The position numbers were made by a program, and so were the translations under genes. A stretch of DNA of 64,000 nt from CAZNSX01 sp964575845 (GTDB lineage Bacteria > UBA8248 > CAZNSX01). This document shows positions 1-8,635 of the stretch, in pieces; the first letter of the stretch is position 1, and every line of letters begins with the position of its first letter. The DNA is taken from assembly GCA_964575845.1 (NCBI GenBank), contig CAZNSX010000004.1:248001-312000 (forward strand), in the 5' to 3' direction. Under the pieces are notes generated by a model. That model worked only from the letters and a program-made list of their open reading frames with translations, had not been told where the DNA came from and ran no database searches.

Positions 1-173
1 AGTTCGGCGGTACCATTTCCGGGGAGCACGGGATTGGAATCTCCAAGGCCGACTATGTGGGACTGGAGATTGAGCCACCTGTTTTGGAGATGATGAAGGA
101 CATAAAGCGGGTCTTTGACCCCCGCAACATCATGAATCCGGGGAAGATCTTTTTCGGCAGTCCCAAGGGGTGA
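1..173 (+). CDS. FAD-linked oxidase C-terminus (GlcD/D-lactate dehydrogenase type), partial
   Basis: Only the last 56 codons are inside the window, reading in frame from base 3 to the TGA at 171-173. The visible residues GEHGIG, then VFDPRNIMNPGKIF, are the C-terminal signature of GlcD/vanillyl-alcohol-oxidase-like FAD oxidases that oxidise glycolate or D-lactate. The GEHGIG histidine lies near the flavin in the family. The neighbouring malic enzyme and the lutABC operon 5 kb downstream fit a 2-hydroxy-acid oxidation theme. The substrate cannot be told from the tail alone. Confidence 0.85.
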   Translation, partial: FGGTISGEHGIGISKADYVGLEIEPPVLEMMKDIKRVFDPRNIMNPGKIFFGSPKG

Positions 174-212
174 GGGAGGGTCATATTTCTCTTCAGTGAG
201 CGCGGCCTCTCA

Positions 213-241
213 TTGACATCGAAAAGCGCATGATGGATATT
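213..241 (+). promoter_or_regulatory. Predicted sigma70 promoter of malic enzyme gene
   Basis: TTGACA at 213-218 is followed after 17 bases by GATATT at 236-241, four of six matches to TATAAT. Transcription would start near 248, leaving a leader of about 115 nt. That leader contains a small GC hairpin (CGGGCC-GAA-GGCCCG, 280-294). This was found by eye only. Confidence 0.45.
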
Positions 242-364
242 GAGGTTGTGGAATTATTAACAAGGCTTTCCTGCCGAGCCGGGCCGAAGGCCCGCTCTCC
301 AGGCGTTTAGCTCCTTTGTTTTTCAGCAAGCCTTATCCCTCTCTTTAAAGAAAGGAATACGCCC

Positions 365-1687
365 ATGTGCCCCGCAAAGTACCAGCCTGTGAAGTACACC
401 GTTGAGGAAGCCCTGGCATATCACCAGAACCGCTTCGCGGGCAACGGCAAGATCGAGGTCATAAGCAAGGTCCCCTGCCGTGATGCGCGCGACCTCACAC
501 TCGCCTACACCCCCGGGGTGGCGGTACCCTGCAGAGAGATCGCCAAGGATGTGGGGAAGGTCTACGACTACACGGCCAAGGCGAACCTGGTGGCCGTGGT
601 TACGGACGGGACCGCGGTCCTGGGGCTCGGGGACATCGGCCCCGAGGCGGGCCTTCCCGTGATGGAGGGGAAGTGCGTTCTCTTCAAGATGCTCGCCGGT
701 GTGGACGCCTTTCCCATCTGCCTCAGGACCAAAGACCCCGAGACCATCATCGCGACGGTCAAGATGATGGAGCCCGCTCTGGGGGGCATAAACCTCGAGG
801 ACATCTCGGCCCCCCGCTGCTTTGACATCCTGCGGCGGCTCAGGAGCGAGATGGACATACCCGTCTTCCACGACGACCAGCACGGAACAGCGGTGGTAGT
901 GATGGCCGCGATGAATAACTCCCTCAAGGTCGTGGGGAAGAAGATCGAAGACATCCGGGTGGCGGTCAACGGCGCGGGTGCCAGCGGCATAGCCGTCACA
1001 AAGCTCCTGCAGGTGAGGGGCGTTCGGGACGTCATCCTCTGCGACACCCGTGGAGTCATCTACGAGGGCCGCAAGGAGAACATGAACAAGTACAAGGAGG
1101 AGATCGCCCTGGCCACAAACCCCCGTCGCGTAAAGGGCACTCTGGCCGACGCCATGGAGGGGGCGGACGTATTCTTGGGCCTCTCGGTGGCGGACCAGGT
1201 GACCAAGGACATGGTTCGCTCCATGAACAGCGACGCCATCGTCGTGGCCATGGCGAACCCCGACCCCGAGATCATGCCCGAGGATGCGGCCGAGGCCGGT
1301 GCCCGTATAATAGCCACGGGCCGGAGTGACTACCCGAACCAGATAAATAACGTGCTCGGCTTTCCGGGGATCTTCCGCGGGGCACTCGCCGTCAGGGCGA
1401 CCGACGTAAACGAGAAGATGTTCATAGCCGCGGCCGAGGCCATCGCGCGCCTCGTGGATGAGAAGGAGCTCAGCGAGAGCTACATCACGACAACGCCCGT
1501 TGACCCCCGGGTCATGCCCAATGAGGCCGCGGCCGTGGCCAAGGCCGCGATGGACACCGGTGTTGCCAGAATCAAGCGCGACCCCGAGGATGTGAAAAGG
1601 GAGTGCGAGCACTTCATCGAGGTCTGCAAGGCGCGCTTTGACTTCACCGAGCGCTACCTGGAGGAGCATAAGTACAAGAGAGCCTGA
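365..1687 (+). CDS. NAD(P)-dependent malic enzyme, short form
   Basis: Oxidative decarboxylation of malate to pyruvate and CO2 with NAD(P)+, linking the C4 pool to pyruvate. The 440-residue protein carries YTPGVA near residue 48 (start of the malic N-terminal domain), FHDDQHGTA near 168 (metal and substrate site) and the Rossmann motif GAGASG near 203. ANPDPE and SDYPNQINN follow in the NAD-binding domain. It ends after the NAD-binding domain, so it lacks the phosphotransacetylase-like extension of long MaeB proteins. The ATG at 365 follows an AAGGAA ribosome site. A strong terminator lies directly behind it, so it is probably monocistronic. NAD versus NADP preference is not decided here. Confidence 0.93.
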   Translation: MCPAKYQPVKYTVEEALAYHQNRFAGNGKIEVISKVPCRDARDLTLAYTPGVAVPCREIAKDVGKVYDYTAKANLVAVVTDGTAVLGLGDIGPEAGLPVMEGKCVLFKMLAGVDAFPICLRTKDPETIIATVKMMEPALGGINLEDISAPRCFDILRRLRSEMDIPVFHDDQHGTAVVVMAAMNNSLKVVGKKIEDIRVAVNGAGASGIAVTKLLQVRGVRDVILCDTRGVIYEGRKENMNKYKEEIALATNPRRVKGTLADAMEGADVFLGLSVADQVTKDMVRSMNSDAIVVAMANPDPEIMPEDAAEAGARIIATGRSDYPNQINNVLGFPGIFRGALAVRATDVNEKMFIAAAEAIARLVDEKELSESYITTTPVDPRVMPNEAAAVAKAAMDTGVARIKRDPEDVKRECEHFIEVCKARFDFTERYLEEHKYKRA

Positions 1688-1706
1688 GAGAGATTAGCTC
1701 GAAGGA

Positions 1707-1744
1707 GGGCCGGCTCCCCCTCCAGGGGAGCCGGCCCTTTTTTC
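1707..1744 (+). terminator. Intrinsic terminator after malic enzyme
   Basis: A GC-rich stem (GGCCGGCTCCCC at about 1709-1720 paired with GGGGAGCCGGCC at 1725-1736) with a short loop is followed by CTTTTTTCT. It lies 25 bases after the malic enzyme stop codon and is a textbook factor-independent terminator. Confidence 0.85.
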
Positions 1745-1842
1745 TCAGAATCCCCGTTTTGCAAGTTGGCGCAGCCCTTACCGTGCTTTCATGTTTTTTC
1801 CGCGCCGCTTGAAGACCGGGCAGAATTCGGTGAAGAACCTTA

Positions 1843-1871
1843 TTGCCTCTGCGGGAAGGGAGAGCTAAACT
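1843..1871 (+). promoter_or_regulatory. Possible promoter of the NEW3/ABC operon
   Basis: TTGCCT at 1843-1848, 17 bases, then TAAACT at 1866-1871, each four of six to consensus. It is the only reasonable pair seen in the roughly 300-base gene-free stretch 1688-1990, which otherwise holds only the upstream terminator. Confidence 0.3.
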
Positions 1872-1990
1872 AAAAACGGGAGAAGAATTCCGGAAACCCG
1901 GATCTTCAATATTAAACTCCATTAGCATGAAAGAAAAATGAGTCGAATCTCAGAAATCCGCGGCAAAATTTGCGAAAGGGGGAGATTTTC

Positions 1991-3217
1991 ATGAGGAGAT
2001 CGAGGCTGAGTAAAATCTTCCTTACTTCACTCGTTCTTGGTGTGGTCTTCTTCCTTCTGGGGTCTATATCCGCGCTGGCGGAGGAAGAAAAGGCCAAGAA
2101 GGATGATAGACCGCCGAGGGCAATTGCTATGGGGCCGGAATTTACCGGTGTCATCATACCGCCCGGCGAAAAAGTCAGCATGGACCTGACGATATACAAC
2201 CAGGGTAAATCAGATGAAAACATCGATGTCGATATGACATCGGTACCTGAAGGTTGGAAGGCCAGAGTCAGGAGCTATGACTTCACGGTCACAGGGGTCT
2301 ACGTAAAGAATGGGGAATCGAAACGCCTCACCTTTCTTGCCGAACCGGAAAAGAAGGATGTGAAGCCGGGGAGATATTTATTCGAGGTCCAGGCCCGAAC
2401 CCAGGACGGCAAATTCACCTCCTCGCAAAATATCGTGGTAACCGTGAGCGAAAAGGCGGAAATCGCGAAGGAAAAGCCCGTTACCATAACCACATCCTAC
2501 CCGGTGTTGCGCGGTCCAACCGATGCCGTGTTCGAATTTTCCGTCGAGGTGGCCAATAAACTGGATAAGGATAAGGTATACAACCTGACATCCCGGGGAC
2601 CGGAGAACTGGGAGGTCAATTTCAAACCTGCTTATGAGCAGAAGTATATCTCCAGCCTTCGTCTCAAGGCGAATCAGAACCAGAGCGTGGCTGTGGAGGT
2701 GAAACCCTACAGATTGGCCGAGCCGGGGGAGTATCCCATCAATGTCTGGGTCGGTTCCGGCGATGCAAAGGCCGAGGCAACACTCACTGTCACCCTCACG
2801 GGGAGCTATAAGCTGGATGCTGGCACCCCGACGGGCCTTCTCTCCTTGGAGGCCCAGAGGGGAGAGCCCGCCAATATGTCTTTCTACGTGAAGAATACCG
2901 GTTCGGCCACAAACCATGAGATCAAATTTATATCTACCAAGCCGGAAAACTGGAAGGTCAAGTTCGAACCCGAGAAAATCGAGGCCCTAAAGCCGGACGA
3001 CCTGAAACAGGTGGAGGTCACCGTCACTCCTGCTGAAGAAGCCCTGGTGGGCGACTATTCCGTGGGACTCAACATCGATGGGGAAAAGGCCTCGAAGAAC
3101 ATGGAGATGAGGGTGACGGTGAAGGCCTCGACGGCATGGGGATGGATAGGCATCGGCATCATCGTTCTTGTGATTGCGGGGCTCGGCGCATTGTTTACGT
3201 GGCTTGGAAGGAGATAA
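1991..3217 (+). CDS. NEW3-domain (COG1470-like) membrane-anchored protein
   Basis: A 408-residue exported protein: positively charged N-terminus, a hydrophobic signal segment ending ISALAEEE, then repeated beta-sandwich segments, and a C-terminal membrane helix (about 385-402) ending in GRR. The repeats carry the NEW3 pattern, such as YNQGKSDENIDVDMTS and VPEGWKA, then GPENWEV and KPENWKV. It is therefore expected to be tethered outside the cytoplasmic membrane. ATG 1991 is chosen because GGGGGAG lies seven bases ahead; an upstream TTG at 1970 is less likely. It is followed one base later by an ABC ATPase and then a permease, so it probably works with that transporter. The ligand is unknown. 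Confidence 0.8.
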   Translation: MRRSRLSKIFLTSLVLGVVFFLLGSISALAEEEKAKKDDRPPRAIAMGPEFTGVIIPPGEKVSMDLTIYNQGKSDENIDVDMTSVPEGWKARVRSYDFTVTGVYVKNGESKRLTFLAEPEKKDVKPGRYLFEVQARTQDGKFTSSQNIVVTVSEKAEIAKEKPVTITTSYPVLRGPTDAVFEFSVEVANKLDKDKVYNLTSRGPENWEVNFKPAYEQKYISSLRLKANQNQSVAVEVKPYRLAEPGEYPINVWVGSGDAKAEATLTVTLTGSYKLDAGTPTGLLSLEAQRGEPANMSFYVKNTGSATNHEIKFISTKPENWKVKFEPEKIEALKPDDLKQVEVTVTPAEEALVGDYSVGLNIDGEKASKNMEMRVTVKASTAWGWIGIGIIVLVIAGLGALFTWLGRR

Positions 3218-3218
3218 C

Positions 3219-3971
3219 ATGGGCAGCCGAACGGTGATAGAAACGAGGGAGCTATCCAAATACTATGGCCACCAGGCGGCGGTAGAGGGTCTTTCCTTGC
3301 GTGTGGAGGAAGGGGAGGTCTTCGGATTTCTCGGCCCCAATGGCGCCGGAAAGACGACCACTATTCTAATGCTCCTCGGGCTCACCGAGCCCTCAAGTGG
3401 TGAGGTCCGGGTTTGTGGATTCAACCCCACACGGGAGCCCCTCAAGGTTAAACGGCTGGTCGGTTATCTCCCGGAGAACGTGGGCTTTTATCGGGATATG
3501 ACAGCTAGGGAGAATCTCCAGTACGTGGCGAGGCTCAACAAAATCCCTGAGCGCGATTCCCCTCAAAAGATCGATGAAGCGCTTGATATTGTCGGACTTT
3601 CGCAGGAGGCGAAAAAGAAAGTGGGAGCCTTCTCTCGAGGAATGGGCCAGCGCCTGGGCATCGCGGAAGTGCTCATCAAGGATCCCAAGCTCTGTTTCCT
3701 CGACGAGCCCACCATGGGCCTTGACCCCGATGGCGCCATACGGATGATCGAGCTCATTCAGTCGCTCAGCCGCGACAGAAAGATTACGGTGCTTGTTTCC
3801 TCCCACAACCTGGATCAGGTGCAGAGGATATCCCATCGCGTGGGCATCATGATCAAGGGAAAGCTCGTGGCTATGGGGACAATGGGGGATCTGGCGAAGG
3901 AGAAGTTGGGGGTGGGTGCGGAAAAGTACACCTTGGAAGAAATCTACATGAAGTATTTTCATGAGGTGTAG
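3219..3971 (+). CDS. ABC transporter ATP-binding protein
   Basis: A 250-residue nucleotide-binding subunit of an ABC-2 type exporter. Walker A GPNGAGKTT lies near residue 39, the signature FSRGMGQRLG near 138, Walker B LCFLDEPTMGLDP near 158, and the switch histidine in VSSHNLDQ near 195. Its start ATG at 3219 sits one base after the preceding stop codon, behind GGAAGGAG. Sequence style is close to NosF/CcmA-type ATPases that partner a single ABC-2 permease. The permease gene follows two bases after its stop. Confidence 0.92.
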   Translation: MGSRTVIETRELSKYYGHQAAVEGLSLRVEEGEVFGFLGPNGAGKTTTILMLLGLTEPSSGEVRVCGFNPTREPLKVKRLVGYLPENVGFYRDMTARENLQYVARLNKIPERDSPQKIDEALDIVGLSQEAKKKVGAFSRGMGQRLGIAEVLIKDPKLCFLDEPTMGLDPDGAIRMIELIQSLSRDRKITVLVSSHNLDQVQRISHRVGIMIKGKLVAMGTMGDLAKEKLGVGAEKYTLEEIYMKYFHEV

Positions 3972-3973
3972 CC

Positions 3974-5005
3974 ATGGGCGGATTCTCTACTCCACTTAAA
4001 ACCTTGGGGGAAAATTTCCGGGAGGTATTGTCTGAGGGATTCGATACCTACGGGCTCCTAACCGTCTTCAAGAAGGAGTTGTCGGACCATTTCAGCAGCT
4101 ACCGGTTTATCATCCTTTTCGCCCTCATCGCGATGGTGAGCCTTATCTCCGCATACATGACCGGTATCAGCCTGAGGGAAGAACTCGAGGGGATCGCCAA
4201 GCCGAAGTTCGTGTTCCTGATGCTATTCACATCCACGGGGGCATGGTTCTCCTTCGCCCAGTTTGTTGCCTTTTTCGGTCCCCTCATCGGCTTGGTACTG
4301 GGCTTCGACTCCATTAATCGGGAAAAAAGCACCGGGACGATGAGCAAATTGGCTTCCCAGCCCATATACCGAGACTCCATCGTAAACGGCAAATTCCTTG
4401 CCGGCGTGACAACTATTGCTATCATGTTCGTCTCGATCGTTCTGCTCATATCCGGACTCGGGCTCCGGGTTTTGGGCGTGGTTCCAGGTATCGAAGAGGT
4501 ATGGCGAATCATCATCTATTTGGTCATCAGCATCGTGTATGTCTCATTCTGGCTGGAGATATCCATGCTCTTCTCCATCCTCTTTCGCAGTGTTGCGACA
4601 TCGGCTCTGGCATCGATAGCTATCTGGATATTCTTCTCATTTTTCATCCCGCTCGGGGCCAGCATCATGGCGAATGCGTTAGTGCCCATCAAGCAGGTCG
4701 GTGCAGACTCCCGCGCCATTGTCAGGCACGCCCGGATTGAGGAGGGGGTGAGGTTGTTCTCACCCATGGAGCTGTATAGCGATTCGAGCGCGACGGTGAT
4801 AGACCCCATGCGCAAGACGACGAGGTCCCTCGTTTTAATGGGTCCCATGGAGAGGTTGTCCTCATCGCGGTTTAAGAACCCCCTCTCGTTGAGCCAAAGC
4901 ATTCTCGTGGTATGGCCTTACATGACCTCACTTGTAGCCATAACTCTGGTGTGTTTTGGCTTTTCTTATGCTGTTTTCATGCGCCAGGAGATAAGGTCAA
5001 TTTAA
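3974..5005 (+). CDS. ABC-2 type transporter permease
   Basis: A 343-residue integral membrane protein with a first hydrophobic helix near residues 45-65, then helices around 85-110, 135-160, 175-200 and 205-230. A roughly 70-residue hydrophilic stretch and a last helix near 310-330 follow. This is the layout of NosY-like ABC-2 permeases that move a substrate out of the cytoplasm. FDSINREKSTGTMSKLASQPI is the conserved cytoplasmic element seen in this family. The protein is translationally close-packed with its ATPase. The NEW3 protein, ATPase and permease probably form one export or envelope-maintenance unit, of unknown substrate. Confidence 0.88.
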   Translation: MGGFSTPLKTLGENFREVLSEGFDTYGLLTVFKKELSDHFSSYRFIILFALIAMVSLISAYMTGISLREELEGIAKPKFVFLMLFTSTGAWFSFAQFVAFFGPLIGLVLGFDSINREKSTGTMSKLASQPIYRDSIVNGKFLAGVTTIAIMFVSIVLLISGLGLRVLGVVPGIEEVWRIIIYLVISIVYVSFWLEISMLFSILFRSVATSALASIAIWIFFSFFIPLGASIMANALVPIKQVGADSRAIVRHARIEEGVRLFSPMELYSDSSATVIDPMRKTTRSLVLMGPMERLSSSRFKNPLSLSQSILVVWPYMTSLVAITLVCFGFSYAVFMRQEIRSI

Positions 5006-5073
5006 GAGGCGTCTTCTGGTTCCAGCGGTTTTCTTTCGCTTCTACTCCGTGGCGGGCGACCCGTTCCGTAATA

Positions 5074-5102
5074 TTGAGATACTGCATTAAAAACTATATA
5101 CT
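5074..5102 (+). promoter_or_regulatory. Predicted promoter of the lut operon
   Basis: TTGAGA at 5074-5079, a 17-base spacer, then TATACT at 5097-5102 (five of six). The start point would be near 5109. It lies between the ABC permease stop codon and the small leader ORF of lutABC, in a locally A+T-rich stretch. Confidence 0.55.
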
Positions 5103-5189
5103 CGGGCACGGGTTTGAGGCGGTGGCCCCCTATGTGCAGCATCAAAGGCTTCGGGAGAAGTTTGTGTGGGCTGATGAAGTTAGAGGTGG

Positions 5190-5285
5190 ATGAACTCAGA
5201 GCCTCGCCGAAAGACCCTTGAAGAAATGGCCGCTCTCCGTCAACAAGCAGAGGCCAAAGTTCAAATGGGTGAGGAGAACCCCTAG
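5190..5285 (+). CDS. Small ORF (31 aa) upstream of lutA, possible leader peptide
   Basis: ATG at 5190 follows AGAGGTGG, opens a 31-codon frame rich in Glu, Gln and Ala (MNSEPRRKTLEEMAALRQ...), and stops with TAG at 5283-5285, only four bases before the most likely lutA start. The lutA ribosome site (GAGGAG, 5271-5276) lies inside this frame, so the two could be translationally coupled. No family is recognised. Chance occurrence is possible. Confidence 0.35.
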   Translation: MNSEPRRKTLEEMAALRQQAEAKVQMGEENP

Positions 5286-5289
5286 CCCC

Positions 5290-6039
5290 ATGCCAGACGC
5301 CGCCGCCGCCCGCTCCTTCCGGGTCGCCCTCTTCTGCACCTGTCTTGTCGACCAGTTCCTTCCGGAGGTGGGAGAGGCGACGGTGAGGGTTCTAAAGCGC
5401 CTGGGGGTCGAGCTCGAGTTCCCCCAGGAGCAGACCTGCTGCGGCCAGCCCCTGTTCAATAACGGCTTCCAGAGGGAAGCCCTCCGCATCGCCAAGCGCA
5501 CGATTCCCATCTTCGAAGGCTACGACTATGTGGTCATCCCTTCGGGCTCCTGCGGCTGGATGCTGAAGGAGGTCTATCCCGAGCTTCTCTCCGACGAAAA
5601 GGCCATGGCGGAGAGAGCCCGTGCTTTCAGCCGGAAAGTGTTTGAGCTCTCTCAGTTTCTGGTGGGAGTCCTCGGGGTGCGGGACGTGGGCTCCCGTCTC
5701 AAAGGAACCGTCACCTACCACGATTCCTGCCATCTGCTTCGGGGGCTTAAGGTGAGTGAGGAGCCCCGGCAGCTTCTTTCAGCCATCCCCGGGGTCGAGC
5801 TCAGGGAGATGGACGCCACTGAGAATTGCTGCGGCTTCGGCGGAAGCTTTGCCGCCAAGCTTCCCGAGGTCTCATCCGCCATGCTGGATGTTAAGCTCGC
5901 CTCCGCCCAGAAGACCGGCGCGCAATATCTTGTGGCCTGTGATGCGGGCTGCCTTCTCCAGATGGGTGGAGGCCTTGCCCGGAGGGAAGGCTCTTTGAAG
6001 CCCCTCCATCTGGCCCAGGCCCTGGCCTGGAGGGATTAG
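5290..6039 (+). CDS. lutA: LutA/YkgE: L-lactate oxidation Fe-S (CCG domain) subunit
   Basis: Subunit of the LutABC complex that oxidises L-lactate to pyruvate. The 249-residue protein contains two cysteine-rich CCG domains, marked by TCCGQP near residue 50 and ENCCGFGGSF near 180, with YHDSCHLLRG before the second. These motifs hold Fe-S clusters in heterodisulfide-reductase-like proteins. The start at ATG 5290 is chosen because family similarity begins at FRVALFCTC and GAGGAG lies upstream; an earlier in-frame ATG at 5218 would add 24 basic residues unlike the family. The stop codon overlaps the GTG start of lutB by one base. Confidence 0.9.
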   Translation: MPDAAAARSFRVALFCTCLVDQFLPEVGEATVRVLKRLGVELEFPQEQTCCGQPLFNNGFQREALRIAKRTIPIFEGYDYVVIPSGSCGWMLKEVYPELLSDEKAMAERARAFSRKVFELSQFLVGVLGVRDVGSRLKGTVTYHDSCHLLRGLKVSEEPRQLLSAIPGVELREMDATENCCGFGGSFAAKLPEVSSAMLDVKLASAQKTGAQYLVACDAGCLLQMGGGLARREGSLKPLHLAQALAWRD

Positions 6040-7451
6040 TGGCCGGGAGAGAGAGCTTTGAAGAGCGGGCCCACCGGGCCATCTCCAATCCCAGCCTCCA
6101 GGCTGCTCTGGATGCGGTTACTCTCAGCTTCAAGGAAAAGAGAAGGGACGCTTTCGAGACGCTCCCGGATTCTGAGGTCCTCAGGGACCGAGCCCGCCAC
6201 ATAAGGGACCATACCTTCCGAAACCTCCCCCGCTATCTCATCGAGCTAGAGGAAAAGGTGAGAGCCCACGGGGGGCATGTCTTCTGGGCGGAGAGCGCGG
6301 AGGATGCCCGCCGCTACGCCGTGACGCTTGCCAAGGCCAGAGGGGTGAGACGGGTAATCAAGAGCAAATCCATGGCCTCAGAAGAGATCGAGCTTAATCA
6401 TGCCTTTGAGGCGGGAGGGATAGGGGTGCTTGAGACGGATTTCGGCGAGTGGCTCATACAGATGGCGGGTGAGCGTCCCTCCCACATAATAGCGCCTGCC
6501 ATCCACAAGGGGCGCCGGGAGGTGGCCGAGCTCCTCAGGGAGAAGACAGGAGCGCAAGTCGCCGACGATGATGTGGGAGCCATGACGGAACTCGCCAGAA
6601 GGTCCTTGAGGCCCGAGTTCCTGAGGGCAGAGATGGGGGTTACGGGGGCAAACTTTGCAGTGGCTGAAACGGGGAGCGTCGTTCTCGTCACCAACGAGGG
6701 TAACGGGCGCCTCGTCTCAACCCTCCCCCGCATCCACCTGGCTATAATGGGAATCGAAAAGGTGCTGCCCACGCTCGAAGACCTCATGCTCTTCCTCAGG
6801 CTTCTTCCACGGAGCGCCACCGGGCAGAAGTGCTCGGCCTATGTCTCCCTTCTCACAGGACCACGGCGGAGCGGCGAAGGGGACGGCCCCGAGGAGTTCC
6901 ACCTCGTTATCATGGATAATGGCAGAATCCAGCATCTTGCCGATGATTTCCGGGAGTGCTTCTTCTGCATAAGGTGCGGCGCTTGCCTTAACGTGTGCCC
7001 CGTTTATCGTGAGGTGGGAGGCCACGCCTATGATTCCGTCTACCCCGGTCCCATAGGTTCAATCTTGACGCCGATGCTCAGGGGAGTGGAGGAGGCCGGG
7101 GAGCTCGCCTTTGCCTCCTCCCTCTGCGGCGCCTGCGAGGAGGCATGCCCCGTCCGGCTGGATATCCCTAAACTTCTCATCGAGACCCGGGAGAGGACTC
7201 AGAGGGCGGGAATAACCCCTCTTAAAGAGAGGCTCGCCTTCAGGCTCCTGGGGCTCATCCTTAACTCTAAGCCCCTCTACATTCTGGCCTCACGGCTGGG
7301 AAGGCTCCTCCTCCTTCCATTTATCAAAAATGGGAGAATCCGCAGCCTTCCCTATCCCGCCTCCCGGTGGACGGATTTCCGCGACCTTCCCCCCATAGCC
7401 AAAAAGCCCTTCCGCTCCCGATGGAAGGAGCTCATGAGAGGGGATGGCTAG
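6039..7451 (+). CDS. lutB: LutB/YkgF: L-lactate oxidation iron-sulfur protein
   Basis: The 470-residue electron-transfer subunit of LutABC. An N-terminal LUD domain (GSVVLVTNEGNGR near residue 210, LPRIHLAIMGIEK after it) precedes two 4Fe-4S motifs, CFFCIRCGACLNVCP near 307 and CGACEEACP near 363. A C-terminal helical region follows. It starts with GTG overlapping the last base of the lutA stop codon, and lutC follows directly after its TAG, so the three genes are one operon. Confidence 0.93.
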   Translation: MAGRESFEERAHRAISNPSLQAALDAVTLSFKEKRRDAFETLPDSEVLRDRARHIRDHTFRNLPRYLIELEEKVRAHGGHVFWAESAEDARRYAVTLAKARGVRRVIKSKSMASEEIELNHAFEAGGIGVLETDFGEWLIQMAGERPSHIIAPAIHKGRREVAELLREKTGAQVADDDVGAMTELARRSLRPEFLRAEMGVTGANFAVAETGSVVLVTNEGNGRLVSTLPRIHLAIMGIEKVLPTLEDLMLFLRLLPRSATGQKCSAYVSLLTGPRRSGEGDGPEEFHLVIMDNGRIQHLADDFRECFFCIRCGACLNVCPVYREVGGHAYDSVYPGPIGSILTPMLRGVEEAGELAFASSLCGACEEACPVRLDIPKLLIETRERTQRAGITPLKERLAFRLLGLILNSKPLYILASRLGRLLLLPFIKNGRIRSLPYPASRWTDFRDLPPIAKKPFRSRWKELMRGDG

Positions 7452-8171
7452 ATGGCGAGCCTGAGAGGCCCGAGAGAGCGGTTTCTCGCGCGTATTGAGA
7501 GGGCTCTTGAGGGAGTGGGGCAGGAGGCCGCGCCTCGACTTCCAGGAAAAGAGGATATTGAGGCAAAGATAAGAAGCATAATGGATGAGGCCCGTTCGAG
7601 GAGTGAGGAGCTCCTTGAGCAGTTTGTCCGGGAACTTGAGCTGGCCTCGGGAAAGGCCCATCGAGTCGGCTCGGGGGAGGAAGCAAGGGGAGCAACCCTG
7701 AATGTGCTTAAGGAAGCGGATGCCCGAAGGGTTGTCCTCTGGGAGAGCCCCTTGCTCAAAAGTCTGGGGATTTTTGATTCCCTGAGAGATGCGGGACTAG
7801 AGAGCATAACCTGCGGCCCCGAGCCCTCGCCGGAGAAGCTTAAAGGGGAACTTGAGGGCTGTCAGGCGGGCATCACCGAGGCTCAGTTCGGGGTCGCCGA
7901 AACCGGAACGCTTGTTCTCTTACAGGGCCCCGGCAGGGGACGCCTCGCCTCAGCCCTGCCTCCCCTTCACATAGCAATTCTCGAGGCCGGGAATATTCTC
8001 CCCACCCTCCATGAGCTGGGCCCCTTCCTGAGGAAAATGACCCTTCAGGAAGGAACCCTTCCCACCTGCATAAACCTCGTGACCGGCCCGAGCCGCACGG
8101 GAGATATCGAGCTTGAGCTCGCGCTCGGAGTGCACGGGCCAAAGGAACTCCGGGTGCTGCTCATCTGCTGA
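7452..8171 (+). CDS. lutC: LutC/YkgG: L-lactate oxidation LUD-domain subunit
   Basis: The 239-residue third LutABC protein, a single LUD domain. Typical LUD elements are GITEAQFGVAETGTLVL near residue 140, LPPLHIAIL near 176, and VTGPSRTGDIELELALGVHGP near the C-terminus. The ATG lies immediately after the lutB stop codon. The operon ends here: the next gene is on the other strand five bases away. Confidence 0.93.
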   Translation: MASLRGPRERFLARIERALEGVGQEAAPRLPGKEDIEAKIRSIMDEARSRSEELLEQFVRELELASGKAHRVGSGEEARGATLNVLKEADARRVVLWESPLLKSLGIFDSLRDAGLESITCGPEPSPEKLKGELEGCQAGITEAQFGVAETGTLVLLQGPGRGRLASALPPLHIAILEAGNILPTLHELGPFLRKMTLQEGTLPTCINLVTGPSRTGDIELELALGVHGPKELRVLLIC

Positions 8172-8176
8172 GGCCT

Positions 8177-8635
8177 TTACCCCCTAAGCTCCCACGCATG
8201 GTCGCAGAAGGGGTCGCCCAGGGCGAGGGTGCTGGTTCGGGTGAATTCTATCTCCGGGTTATAGGCCCTCGTTGCCTCCCAGTCGCTGGCGCAGAGGGCG
8301 GGGCAGAGATGGGGCGCGCCCAGCTCACCAAAGGCCTCAAGGTGGCGGCACCGGGTAATCTTTACCGCAAAGCGGCGGGGGCTCTCTTCAACCACCTCCA
8401 TCTCGATTATCCCATGAGGGCCTGAAGCCTCCTTCACATGGCGGGCGAGGTTCTCAAGACTCCTCTCGCCCACATTTCTTCCGTACTCCTCCATGAGCTC
8501 TGCATGATAGGAGGCAAAGGCCCTCCTTAATATGCCTTCTGCTCTCTCTTCTCCGAGCTCCCCCTTGATTTCGCGACTCAAATGCACCGCCGGGCGGTAG
8601 CGCTCTTTAAGCCTCTCTATCACTTCTCGGCTCAT
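8177..8635 (-). CDS. L-2-amino-thiazoline-4-carboxylate hydrolase-like protein
   Basis: A 152-residue soluble protein with the pattern of the ATC hydrolase family (PF14196): an N-terminal helical section with YHAELMEEYG, then the Cys-containing ITRCRHLEAF and LCPALCASDW, then a C-terminal FTRTSTLALGDPFCDHAWE. The conserved GxxxCDHxW ending is typical of these proteins, only one of which has a demonstrated activity (ring opening of ATC towards cysteine). Its start overlaps the end of the cytidine deaminase gene by 29 bases, implying co-transcription. The actual substrate here is uncertain. Confidence 0.75.
   Translation of the reverse strand: MSREVIERLKERYRPAVHLSREIKGELGEERAEGILRRAFASYHAELMEEYGRNVGERSLENLARHVKEASGPHGIIEMEVVEESPRRFAVKITRCRHLEAFGELGAPHLCPALCASDWEATRAYNPEIEFTRTSTLALGDPFCDHAWELRG

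Noticed and set aside
323..1669. Long minus-strand frame opposite malic enzyme
   Set aside because: His/Gly/Val-rich translation typical of an antisense shadow; malic enzyme motifs are clear on the plus strand.
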